Part shown: piece after piece, positions 14,901 to 21,917 of the stretch
How the letters are laid out: each line of letters opens with the position of its first letter
Numbering within the stretch: position 1 is the stretch's first letter
Source of the DNA: a virus
Length of the DNA: 44,712 nt
Reading direction: 5' to 3' (one strand)
Virus record (IMG/VR): IMGVR_UViG_3300032456_000338
Location: 1-44,712 of that record
The notes under the pieces: model-generated
Seen by the model: the letters and a program-made list of their open reading frames with translations, nothing else
Database searches by the model: none
What the model was told of the DNA's origin: nothing
Made by a program: the position numbers and the translations under genes

Positions 14901-15187
14901 TGGCTGAGTTTTTTATTTCGGTTCAAGGTAAAACACCACAAGAAGTAGTGAAATGTTCTGTAGAAGGAACAATCATCGGCGATCTAGGTATTCACAAGTA
15001 TGGTAAAAATTGGAGGATTACCGATGTTCCTTCGGGTCTAAGAGTTTGGGATTTTAGGTTGAAAAAAGACGCGGTTAAAGTTGCTAAAACTGTTTTAGCA
15101 TCACAGCATCCTAAAAAAGTTGGCAACTCTCATGCTGATCTTTGTTGGAGAGAAGAACTCAAAAAAGCTTTAAGAGAAATAGAATGA
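14900..15187 (+). CDS. Hypothetical protein between helicase and polymerase
   Basis: A 95-residue protein whose ATG overlaps the last base of the helicase stop and whose end overlaps the polymerase start by 4 nt. The N-terminal half is beta-rich (EFFISVQGKT, TIIGDLGIHKYG) and the C-terminus helical and basic. Strict coupling to the polymerase suggests a replication accessory factor; no motif is recognised. Confidence 0.6.
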   Translation: MAEFFISVQGKTPQEVVKCSVEGTIIGDLGIHKYGKNWRITDVPSGLRVWDFRLKKDAVKVAKTVLASQHPKKVGNSHADLCWREELKKALREIE

Positions 15188-17202
15188 AAATCTTTAACAC
15201 TGAGTCACAAATTTTAACTGATTGGTCAACTCTTCCACGGGATTTAGAGATAGCCATCGATACAGAAACCACCGATCTCGATCCGTTCAAGGGGAAGATC
15301 CGACTGCTACAGATTTATTTTCCGTCAGTGGACAAGGTAGCTGTTTTGGATCTTTGGAACAAAACACAGCAACAAGAAACCTGGTTAAACCATTTTCTTG
15401 CTCGTTATCTAGCCAACAAATCAATCAAAAAATATATGCAAAATGGTTATTTTGACTGTTCTTGGTTCCGTGTCCATTTTAACATTTTAGTCGAAAACAT
15501 TTGTGATACTCGGTTATTATCACAAATCAAAAAAGCGGGTCAATACGACGCTTATCTATTCAATCTAAAAGAATCATCACCAAATTCTTTACGCTCCCTG
15601 TCTCAGGAATACGGAGCTACTCACGATAAAACAGAACAGTCTTCAGATTGGTCTAATCCTAACTTGACTAAATCTCAACTAGACTATGCCGCAAAAGACG
15701 CTTACTACACTTACTGGATAGGGAAAGAACAGGAGGAAGAATTAGCCGAACACAAAGCTGTTTGCGATGCTGAAAACGGATCTTTACCAGCGTTTGTGGA
15801 GATGTGGTATCGCGGTTTACCTGCTGATTGGTTAGCATTAAAAAACCTTGCTAAGAGCTATGAACAAGCTGCTGTTGATTCTAAGTTAAAGCTTTCTGGG
15901 TTGATGGATGAAAATCCGGTGCAGAAACAAAAGATTCTAGATTATAAACAGAATTCATTACTAGGGGCAAAATGGCAAACAAAGAAAAACGCTTTTAACG
16001 TTGCCAGCCCCCAGCAGGTTAAAGCTTATCTCGTCCAGGAATTTGGACAGCAATCGATTGAAAAGTGGGATAGCAAAACGAGATCCACTAAAGAATCAAC
16101 AGGAAAGGATGTACTTTTTTCGATTTACTCTGAAAATTTAGACAGAACAGATTTACTCGATATCATCGCTTTTCGAGGAGTATCAAAAGCATCCAGCACT
16201 CTCAAAAGTTATCTTGGATCATATGACCCTGAACGAGGTTGTTTGCAAACTGCCTACAGTGTTTTAGCTTCTCAAGGGATGGGTAGATCATCGTCGGGCG
16301 ATCGCAGTCGAAAGGATGTCCAAAATGTGCAAAACATTAGCAAACATCTATCGAGCCACAAAGCCTTTAAGCTAGACCCGGTTCGGTCTTTTGTCAAAGC
16401 TAGACCAGGTTACACGCTATTAGAAATTGATTTGAGTGCTAGCCATGCTCAATTCGCTAGACATCTATCTAATGATGAGTCACTGCAAGAAGCGAAAAAC
16501 ACGGGATTAAAGCTGCATTACTATACGATGTCAGCAATGCTTGGCTTTAGTGGTAAACAAGTCACGCCGCAAGATTGTGTAGCGTTAGCAAAAGGCGACT
16601 ACTCGCTAATCTACAAACTGAGCAAAACCGTTTTCTATTCTTTCTTAAATTATGCTGGAGCAGCCACACTACAACAAACCTTTTTTAAGAATGACTTGTT
16701 TGTATCTTTGGAGGATTGTAAAAAGTACTTAGAAGCTTGTGCTAACCGTTTCGCAGGTTTGAGGCGTTTTCAGAATAAAATGTTTGCTTTAGCAGATGGT
16801 CGTAGACACGCGGTACACACGAAAGACGGTCGATTCTTAGGAGTGTTTGGTTTTTCTGAAACTTGCGACGGCGGTAAAATCTGGCATCAAAAGCCCCAAT
16901 ATTCTGATAATCTTAAAATCAGCGAAGTGGTTTCGAGCCACTGGCTCAGACCCGAAGCCACAGTGATGAAAAGATCGTTAGCTCGTGTTGTTAGTTTGGC
17001 TAAAAGTCTGGATCTAAACCGTGTTCGTTTGGTCAATTTTAGCCATGATTCCGTTTTAATTGAATGTCAAAACAACCTGATTGATAAGGTTCTCCCAGAC
17101 TGTTGGTATATTATGATCCAAGAAATGCAGAAATTTGTGCCTGACTATGAACCCGATGATCCGATAGAATCGTGCATACTCAAAGAAAACTGGACACTCT
17201 AA
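15184..17202 (+). CDS. Family A DNA polymerase with 3'-5' exonuclease
   Basis: A 672-residue protein. The N-terminal DnaQ-like exonuclease has DTETTD (Exo I, about 30-35), NGYFDCSWF (Exo II) and DYAAKDAYYTYW (Exo III). The polymerase half has motif A LLEIDLSASHAQFARHL, motif B KLSKTVFYSFLNYAG (with the fingers Lys and aromatic residues) and motif C FSHDSVLIE. Motif C reads HDS instead of the usual HDE. The start is ATG 15184, overlapping the previous stop; a longer in-frame start lies inside that gene. There is no 5'-nuclease domain, as is usual for phage Pol I-like enzymes. It replicates the element. Confidence 0.95.
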   Translation: MKIFNTESQILTDWSTLPRDLEIAIDTETTDLDPFKGKIRLLQIYFPSVDKVAVLDLWNKTQQQETWLNHFLARYLANKSIKKYMQNGYFDCSWFRVHFNILVENICDTRLLSQIKKAGQYDAYLFNLKESSPNSLRSLSQEYGATHDKTEQSSDWSNPNLTKSQLDYAAKDAYYTYWIGKEQEEELAEHKAVCDAENGSLPAFVEMWYRGLPADWLALKNLAKSYEQAAVDSKLKLSGLMDENPVQKQKILDYKQNSLLGAKWQTKKNAFNVASPQQVKAYLVQEFGQQSIEKWDSKTRSTKESTGKDVLFSIYSENLDRTDLLDIIAFRGVSKASSTLKSYLGSYDPERGCLQTAYSVLASQGMGRSSSGDRSRKDVQNVQNISKHLSSHKAFKLDPVRSFVKARPGYTLLEIDLSASHAQFARHLSNDESLQEAKNTGLKLHYYTMSAMLGFSGKQVTPQDCVALAKGDYSLIYKLSKTVFYSFLNYAGAATLQQTFFKNDLFVSLEDCKKYLEACANRFAGLRRFQNKMFALADGRRHAVHTKDGRFLGVFGFSETCDGGKIWHQKPQYSDNLKISEVVSSHWLRPEATVMKRSLARVVSLAKSLDLNRVRLVNFSHDSVLIECQNNLIDKVLPDCWYIMIQEMQKFVPDYEPDDPIESCILKENWTL

Positions 17203-17218
17203 TAAGTAGGATGAAAAG

Positions 17219-17608
17219 ATGAGTCAGGCTAAACTGATAAAAGATTTGAACGGTCTGAAAAATTTTGCAGCAGTGTACTCAACAAATTTTACTCTAATAG
17301 TTTTTTTCAGGCAAAAAATTGAGGATGATTGTCTGTGGAATGTTTCCTACTGGGATTGCTTGAAACAGCAGTCAGCGCATAATCACAAACATAATTCTCA
17401 CGGGCTGTATTCTTATTTGATCGTTGTTAATCTCACGCGAGATTACAACATCAGAGAAAAGACTTATCAAAAACTCAGACAGTGGCTACCTACACCTGAG
17501 CAACTGGTAGCGACACAAAATGATGATCAAGATGAAGAATCGGATGCAGGCATAGCTGCGTGGTGTTCAGGAAAAACCGACAAAGTAAGAGGTATCACCA
17601 TTGATTGA
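17219..17608 (+). CDS. Hypothetical protein after the polymerase
   Basis: A 129-residue protein. Alternating strands (FTLIVFFRQKIEDD, LWNVSYWDCLK, YSYLIVVNLTRDY) followed by a helix and an acidic linker (NDDQDEESDAG). The region around QSAHNHKHNSHGLY is His/Asn-rich. No family recognised. Its 3' end overlaps the start of the NblA gene by 8 nt. Confidence 0.6.
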   Translation: MSQAKLIKDLNGLKNFAAVYSTNFTLIVFFRQKIEDDCLWNVSYWDCLKQQSAHNHKHNSHGLYSYLIVVNLTRDYNIREKTYQKLRQWLPTPEQLVATQNDDQDEESDAGIAAWCSGKTDKVRGITID

Positions 17609-17774
17609 TTTAACGCAAGAACAAGAATTTGAAATCGCTAAGATGAAGACTTACGTTGGTCAAATCCCCAGACAAAATTTGGAGGAAATGCTCTTAAGCA
17701 TGATTACCCAAAATATGGTAACAAGGAACTGCTATTTAGAACTTCTGAAAAAATACATGGGAGCTTCTCGATGA
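17601..17774 (+). CDS. nblA: NblA-like phycobilisome degradation protein
   Basis: A 57-residue protein starting at TTG with AGAGG about 9 nt upstream. It follows the NblA pattern across its length: IDLTQEQEFEI at the N-terminus (family: I-x-L-x-x-E-Q-x-F), a helix leading to a V-x-x-I/M turn, LEEMLLSMITQNMV, then RNCYLELLKKY (family: R-x-x-Y-x-E-L-L-K). NblA is a small helical dimer that binds phycobiliproteins and ClpC and targets phycobilisomes for proteolysis. Copies are known in freshwater cyanophages (for example Ma-LMM01), where they act as auxiliary metabolic genes. It overlaps the genes on both sides, so it is co-expressed with the DNA polymerase operon. Confidence 0.88.
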   Translation: MIDLTQEQEFEIAKMKTYVGQIPRQNLEEMLLSMITQNMVTRNCYLELLKKYMGASR

Positions 17775-18106
17775 AAAATCCAGCAACAAAAGAACAGGCT
17801 GAAACCAATCAAAACGATGAAAGCTTTGTTTATGATCTTGTGATCAAAGACATAGGAGATCGCGTCAATGTCGGGAAAAAAGCATACGGTACGCCATTAC
17901 AACCGTTTAATGGCAGATCGGCACTTGTCGATTTATACCAAGAATTGATTGATGCCTCTTTCTATATCAGACAAAAAATAGAGGAAGATGATCAACTGCT
18001 GACACTGATAGATGACATCAGCATCCTAAAAGATAGAGGAGATTTGCCGGGGCTGTACAAAGCAATCGACCGCCTAACGATTTTAAGAAGTAGATTGACA
18101 GTCTAG
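17771..18106 (+). CDS. MazG-like phage protein
   Basis: This 111-residue protein contains VYDLVIKDIGDRVNVGKKAYG-type helix followed by PLQPFNGRSALVDLYQELID and ASFYIRQKIEE. The spaced acidic residues in YQELIDASFYIR recall the metal-binding helix of all-alpha NTP pyrophosphohydrolases (MazG/dUTPase-like), and the KYGTPLQPxNGRxALVDLYQE block occurs in many phage proteins. It could clear or alter nucleotide pools. Catalytic activity is uncertain. ATG 17771 overlaps the nblA stop by 4 nt. Confidence 0.55.
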   Translation: MKNPATKEQAETNQNDESFVYDLVIKDIGDRVNVGKKAYGTPLQPFNGRSALVDLYQELIDASFYIRQKIEEDDQLLTLIDDISILKDRGDLPGLYKAIDRLTILRSRLTV

Positions 18107-18123
18107 ACTCTAACGATTAGAAT
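18095..18123 (+). promoter_or_regulatory. Promoter with palindromic operator
   Basis: TTGACA, a 17-nt spacer with GTCTAGAC and most of TCTAACGATTAGA, then TAGAAT. Here the operator reaches into the -10 box. It drives 18154-18695. Confidence 0.85.
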
Positions 18124-18153
18124 GGTCTTAAGACAAAACAGAGAAGCACAAAA

Positions 18154-18372
18154 GTGAAAAACGCCATGAATGTTTATGAGCCACTGCCCGAATACAGCCT
18201 TGACACATTTGGCATTTACACAGACGTATACGAAACAGAGACAGGAAAGTACGTTGGCTCTATTATCAAAGATAAAGAAATCTACTGGGTATTCATAGTC
18301 AAGTCAATCAGACCGAACGTCAAAACGCAGTCGTTTAAGTCAGCAATCCTACACCTCAACGCAACACCATGA
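18154..18372 (+). CDS. Small hypothetical protein
   Basis: A 72-residue protein beginning at GTG 18154 (an ATG at 18166 is the alternative). It is beta-rich (FGIYTDVYETETGKYVGSII; IYWVFIVKSI), without Cys motifs or membrane segments. It overlaps the next gene by 4 nt. Function unknown. Confidence 0.6.
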   Translation: MKNAMNVYEPLPEYSLDTFGIYTDVYETETGKYVGSIIKDKEIYWVFIVKSIRPNVKTQSFKSAILHLNATP

Positions 18373-18695
18373 AACGCATTACATACAAGAAAGCACGAGC
18401 GCTGATCACTGAAGAGTTAGACCTCCACACAGCCATCGAAGACCAAGTGTCACATGAACCAGGTGTTGTTTTGGTTACATCAGGCAACAGAGTCGAAGTG
18501 TGTGACTGCTCATATGACCTACGAGACTTAATACGTAGGATAGTGGATAACCTACGGTACAGCACGTCTTACACACCGAGAGTCTTTTTTGTTCAAACAG
18601 ACGTAGACGTGAATGACATACATAGCGCACTACTTAGCGACGGTATCATGAACATGATCTTACCAACATCAGAAATACCTAAGACAATGACGTAA
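18369..18695 (+). CDS. Small hypothetical protein
   Basis: A 108-residue protein with an N-terminal helix (YKKARALITEELDLHTAIED), strands (GVVLVTSGNRVEVCDCS) and a helix DLRDLIRRIVDNLRY. It is translationally coupled to 18154-18372. No recognised family. Confidence 0.6.
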   Translation: MKRITYKKARALITEELDLHTAIEDQVSHEPGVVLVTSGNRVEVCDCSYDLRDLIRRIVDNLRYSTSYTPRVFFVQTDVDVNDIHSALLSDGIMNMILPTSEIPKTMT

Positions 18696-18714
18696 ACTAA
18701 TTTTAAGAAGTAGA

Positions 18715-18743
18715 TTGACAGTCTAGACTCTAACGATTAGAAT
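18715..18743 (+). promoter_or_regulatory. Promoter with palindromic operator (second copy)
   Basis: Identical boxes to the 18095 copy: TTGACA, a 17-nt spacer, TAGAAT. It drives the SWIM-protein gene. Confidence 0.85.
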
Positions 18744-18780
18744 GTTCTTAAGACGAGAAACCAAAACAGAGAAACCCAAA

Positions 18781-19200
18781 ATGAAAGACCTAAAGACTTC
18801 TTCATACTCTTTACAAGATTTAAGCTTAGCGATCGCTGATAAAATCGGTTTGCTAGTAGCTGTCAAATCTTGGCAGTTTATGAAAAACGGTTGTTTGTTG
18901 GTGTGTTACCGAGTTTTATCAAGCGGTCGGAACTGTGCAACATTCTTATCGGTCACGGTTGCCTTAAGAGCCAAGATGAAGAGAATTGTAGAGAGGTCGA
19001 AAAAGGTGACATTCACTCATCAAGGTTTGACCTCAAATGGGTACAGAGTTAGTTTAAGAGGTTGTTCTTGCCCTGCTTATCGAGATACGAAAACGTCCAT
19101 GAAAGTCAGCGGAACAACAGTGTGCAAGCACACGATTGCATACGCTAAATGCTTTTTAGGGTGCCAGTCTTTGAGTGAGTTTGTTTTGAAGGTGGGTTAA
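18781..19200 (+). CDS. SWIM zinc-finger protein
   Basis: A 139-residue protein whose C-terminal third has CSCPAYRDT...VCKHTIA: the C-x-C...C-x-H pattern of SWIM zinc fingers, which bind DNA or proteins. The N-terminal part is beta-rich. An in-frame ATG at 18742 overlaps the -10 box, so ATG 18781 is used as the start. It is followed by the next gene after one base. Confidence 0.75.
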   Translation: MKDLKTSSYSLQDLSLAIADKIGLLVAVKSWQFMKNGCLLVCYRVLSSGRNCATFLSVTVALRAKMKRIVERSKKVTFTHQGLTSNGYRVSLRGCSCPAYRDTKTSMKVSGTTVCKHTIAYAKCFLGCQSLSEFVLKVG

Positions 19201-19201
19201 G

Positions 19202-19693
19202 ATGGAAAATTGGTTTGACATTGTACAACGAGCAGCCCAACACAGATTGTTTAGTGATTTGATAGATGAACAAATCACACTAAAAGATCCGCAAACTAAA
19301 CGTTTATGGTTTTCTATTTGGGCTTCAGATATTGCCTATGCCTCTATTGAATTTGAGAAAGCTGCTACGGATGAAGAACGATCTTGTGAGGCTGGAACCG
19401 TTTTGTTGGGTATCTCAGCTTGTGCAATATTAGTCGGGTTAACACAAGATGATATTTTGACAACATCAAAATATCATACTTTTCAATCTCTAAGTTACCA
19501 TGCAATGACTTTTAGGGATTACGCTAAAAAGTTTTATAGAGATAATAGTGAATTCGATCTAGGACTTTTCAAATGGTTACTTGGGAATGTTGCAGCCCGT
19601 TTATCGGAAGACATCGGACTTAACCAAGCCTTAAAAGCAGTCGATCAAAAATTGAAAAAAGACTCGATTAACCCATTGACACTCTTATCATAA
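19202..19693 (+). CDS. Hypothetical helical protein
   Basis: A 163-residue protein that is almost entirely helical, with no signal peptide. A weakly hydrophobic helix (EAGTVLLGISACAILVGL) is probably buried and not membrane-spanning. No family recognised. Its final codons contain the next operator promoter. Confidence 0.6.
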   Translation: MENWFDIVQRAAQHRLFSDLIDEQITLKDPQTKRLWFSIWASDIAYASIEFEKAATDEERSCEAGTVLLGISACAILVGLTQDDILTTSKYHTFQSLSYHAMTFRDYAKKFYRDNSEFDLGLFKWLLGNVAARLSEDIGLNQALKAVDQKLKKDSINPLTLLS

Positions 19694-19704
19694 GAGTCTA
19701 GAAT
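19676..19704 (+). promoter_or_regulatory. Promoter with variant palindromic operator
   Basis: TTGACA, a 17-nt spacer with the perfect palindrome CTCTTATCATAAGAG, then TAGAAT. It overlaps the end of 19202-19693 and drives 19744-19974. The leader again carries GTCTTAAGAC. Confidence 0.88.
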
Positions 19705-19743
19705 GGTCTTAAGACGAGAACACCAAACCGAGAAAAAAACATT

Positions 19744-19974
19744 ATGACTAACCAAAATCAATCAATCTACCCCGATGGCATCAGGGAAGCAGTAGAGGCA
19801 AATACCGAGCGCTTAGAAGGCTACACTTTGATCACAATCATTCAAGGTGGGCTTGATGTAAATAAGGTAAAAGTAGCTCTTTTCAAGCGCCCTCATGCAG
19901 GCAGCAACGAATTCGCAGCAACCGACATACTCGCGATCGATTCACGCGGAATGATTAGTGAAATGCCTGTTTGA
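19744..19974 (+). CDS. Small hypothetical protein
   Basis: A 76-residue protein: a helix (DGIREAVEANTERLEG) and then strands (YTLITIIQGGLDVNKVKVAL; ATDILAIDSRGMI). No recognised family. The only gene directly after the 19676 promoter. Confidence 0.6.
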   Translation: MTNQNQSIYPDGIREAVEANTERLEGYTLITIIQGGLDVNKVKVALFKRPHAGSNEFAATDILAIDSRGMISEMPV

Positions 19975-19994
19975 AGCTAATCAATCGTTCAAGC

Positions 19995-20018
19995 GATCGC
20001 CCATTCAACCGGGCGATC
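19995..20018 (+). terminator. HIP1-associated hairpin
   Basis: GATCGCCC and GGGCGATC form an 8-bp stem with an 8-nt loop after the 19744-19974 gene. There is no T-run. It partly consists of a HIP1 octamer, so it may not be a true terminator. Confidence 0.4.
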
Positions 20019-20064
20019 TCCCTTCCCTTAAACACACCCCGCATACAACAAAGGAAGAACCACA

Positions 20065-20259
20065 ATGCCTGAACTACTAATTGAAACTTGTCCCGTCAAG
20101 GCTGACAGGTGCCAAGATGAGGCGCATTACCACGAAATGCTGGATGAATATTACTGGTTTTACATCGGTCATATCTCTTTCCCATCGGGGGAAAGGGCAA
20201 GAATGGCAGAGTGTAGAATGATGGTAGGAGCGGCTTGCGAGTTAAAACAAGAATTTTAA
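20065..20259 (+). CDS. Small hypothetical protein
   Basis: A 64-residue protein with three cysteines (TCPVKADRCQDE, AECRMM, AACELK) and many acidic and aromatic residues (YHEMLDEYYWFYIGH). AAGGAAG precedes ATG 20065. Its end overlaps that of the convergent tail gene. Function unknown. Confidence 0.55.
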   Translation: MPELLIETCPVKADRCQDEAHYHEMLDEYYWFYIGHISFPSGERARMAECRMMVGAACELKQEF

Positions 20260-20690
20260 CGGATGACGGTCGATCCTCCGTATCCTTCTTGGGCTATCGA
20301 AAATCGACCGTCATAACCTTTGCCGATTGCTGCGCGAATAGGAGATGATCCCACAGGTGTTATACTCCAAACGTAAGAAAACTGTTTGATCGTTGCCCCT
20401 AACAGAAGACTTGAAACAATAGCTTGAGTCACAGTTAACAAACCAGACTGAATAGAAGCGGTATTAACTTCACGGGTTAAACCGCTACCGATAATTAAAA
20501 TCAATGAAGGAGTACTGGATAATGGTACTCCTTTTTCGTTTGTACGATCTAGCTCGAAAAGTTTGAACGCTATTGCAGCATTAGTATAAACAGTTACCAC
20601 GTCCGCTATCGGTCGGGTGAAAGACCACGATAATCCAGCAATCGCAGCACCCGCTAAAAATGTTTTACCTTTAAGATCATCCACAGTCAC
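20256..20690 (-). CDS. Probable tail-region protein
   Basis: A 144-residue protein at the 3' end of the leftward head-tail operon. It is rich in Ala, Thr, Ser and Ile, with moderately hydrophobic stretches (FLAGAAIAGLSWSFTRPIAD; LLTVTQAIVSSLLLG). These could be beta strands of a structural protein or membrane segments. Its start overlaps the previous gene. No recognised family. Confidence 0.55.
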   Translation of the reverse strand: MTVDDLKGKTFLAGAAIAGLSWSFTRPIADVVTVYTNAAIAFKLFELDRTNEKGVPLSSTPSLILIIGSGLTREVNTASIQSGLLTVTQAIVSSLLLGATIKQFSYVWSITPVGSSPIRAAIGKGYDGRFSIAQEGYGGSTVIR

Positions 20691-20964
20691 ATTCCTCTAG
20701 ATCTAATAATGGCACCTTTGAATCAATATCAATCAATGCATAGAGAGATAGGATCATCAAAACGGCTGAGATTGATTTTATAGTAACCGTTGGAAAATTT
20801 GAAGACAGTGTGATACTTGGATACTCTGACAATAGCGAGAGCGTAGGCGATATGTCAATAATTAGAATACACGGGACACACGCGATCGCAATGAGCGGTA
20901 CAAGCCCTGGATTTAACCCATAGCCGTATATTTGATTTTGTAACCCAGATCCAAATAACGGCAT
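20677..20964 (-). CDS. Small hydrophobic protein of the tail operon
   Basis: A 95-residue protein with two strongly hydrophobic segments (GLVPLIAIACVPCILIID; SISAVLMILSLYALIDI) and an acidic, Cys-containing tail (DLEECDCG). Two membrane segments, small size and a late position would fit a holin, but tail genes surround it. It overlaps neighbours at both ends. Call uncertain. Confidence 0.5.
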   Translation of the reverse strand: MPLFGSGLQNQIYGYGLNPGLVPLIAIACVPCILIIDISPTLSLLSEYPSITLSSNFPTVTIKSISAVLMILSLYALIDIDSKVPLLDLEECDCG

Positions 20965-21542
20965 TATTGTGGTATCCTCTCGATCGCTGTCTGCCCAGAT
21001 GTTGCAGGAGAATTATTTTCGTCTGTCAGATTAAATACTTTTCTAACACTTCCATCTGGATTATATTGGGTAAAGGTTGATAACAAATAATTGATCCTTT
21101 GCCGTCCGTCAGCGGTTGCCATCGCTGCTGATTGAGCCGATAATAACGCAACGCGATCGCTGTTGTTAAAACCTCCGCTCACAGAAGAAACTGCTACATC
21201 AATTCTTGCTAATTCTACCGTTAGATTTGTTCTCACTGCCGATGCGATCGCGTTACCGCTGACACCTATCTCCCCTAAATCTATTGTTTGAGTTAGGTCT
21301 AATCCACTAGAGATCGCGGTTATCCTCAAGTGGACAACATCACCCTCAATCCAATTGCTTGGGAGTGTCGATTGTGCCAAAAATGAACCATCTACTAGGG
21401 TAGAAATAGAGACTACAACGGACGTGTCTATACCATTTCTGATCAAAATTCCAGAGGGTAGCACATCAGGAATTAGCACCCTTTGAGATAGTAGGGTTCG
21501 GATATAAAATATGTGATTAGCTGTAAAGCCTGCCAATAACAT
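20964..21542 (-). CDS. Probable tail-fibre-associated protein
   Basis: A 192-residue protein with Ser/Thr/Val-rich beta strands in the N-terminal half (VVVSISTLVDGSFLAQ), a Gly/Ser region, and a helical C-terminal part (DRVALLSAQSAAMATADGRQ). It resembles phage fibre or baseplate accessory proteins in composition. Its order next to the large fibre gene supports a virion role. No defined domain. Confidence 0.55.
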   Translation of the reverse strand: MLLAGFTANHIFYIRTLLSQRVLIPDVLPSGILIRNGIDTSVVVSISTLVDGSFLAQSTLPSNWIEGDVVHLRITAISSGLDLTQTIDLGEIGVSGNAIASAVRTNLTVELARIDVAVSSVSGGFNNSDRVALLSAQSAAMATADGRQRINYLLSTFTQYNPDGSVRKVFNLTDENNSPATSGQTAIERIPQ

Positions 21543-21569
21543 TTTGACTACCTGCTAATGAAATTTTGA

Positions 21570-21917
21570 TTAAGCAATATACGGCATTGATGTAGTCGCA
21601 TCAACAACAGTACACGAGAAGGTTTCAAATCTTACAGCACCCGCTATAGTTGCCGTTATCCTCACATCAATCTGATCATTTATAGCAAGAGTTGATGTTG
21701 GGACTGACAATAAATAATATCCAAGAATATTGGCAGGTGTTAAGTCTTGCAATTGAGTGATCGTGCTACTCGCAATTGTAGCTGCAACACCATTTCTATG
21801 TAAATGAGAAATTGTCGGGGCTGAATCAGGGGCAATAGGAGCGTTACCGCTGGAAAAGGTTGTGAACGTTGCAGTAAAAGGCATACCTCTTGCAACATTT
21901 TCATTTGATCTTGGCAT
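21570..21917 (-). CDS. Small beta-rich tail/fibre protein
   Basis: A 115-residue Ig-like or beta-sandwich protein by pattern: DSAPTISHLHRNGVAATI, YYLLSVPTSTLAIND and DQIDVRITATIAG. Such domains are common next to cyanophage fibre genes. Its start overlaps the stop of the large fibre gene by one base. Assignment by composition and context. Confidence 0.6.
   Translation of the reverse strand: MPRSNENVARGMPFTATFTTFSSGNAPIAPDSAPTISHLHRNGVAATIASSTITQLQDLTPANILGYYLLSVPTSTLAINDQIDVRITATIAGAVRFETFSCTVVDATTSMPYIA

Larger units (their letters stand above)
18081..18754 (+). repeat. 54-nt direct duplication of a promoter/leader
   Basis: Positions 18081-18134 and 18701-18754 agree at 53 of 54 bases. They carry TTTTAAGAAG, the -35 box, GTCTAGAC, the operator, the -10 box and the start of the leader GTCTTAAGAC. 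The first copy lies in the 3' end of the MazG-like gene. Confidence 0.9.
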
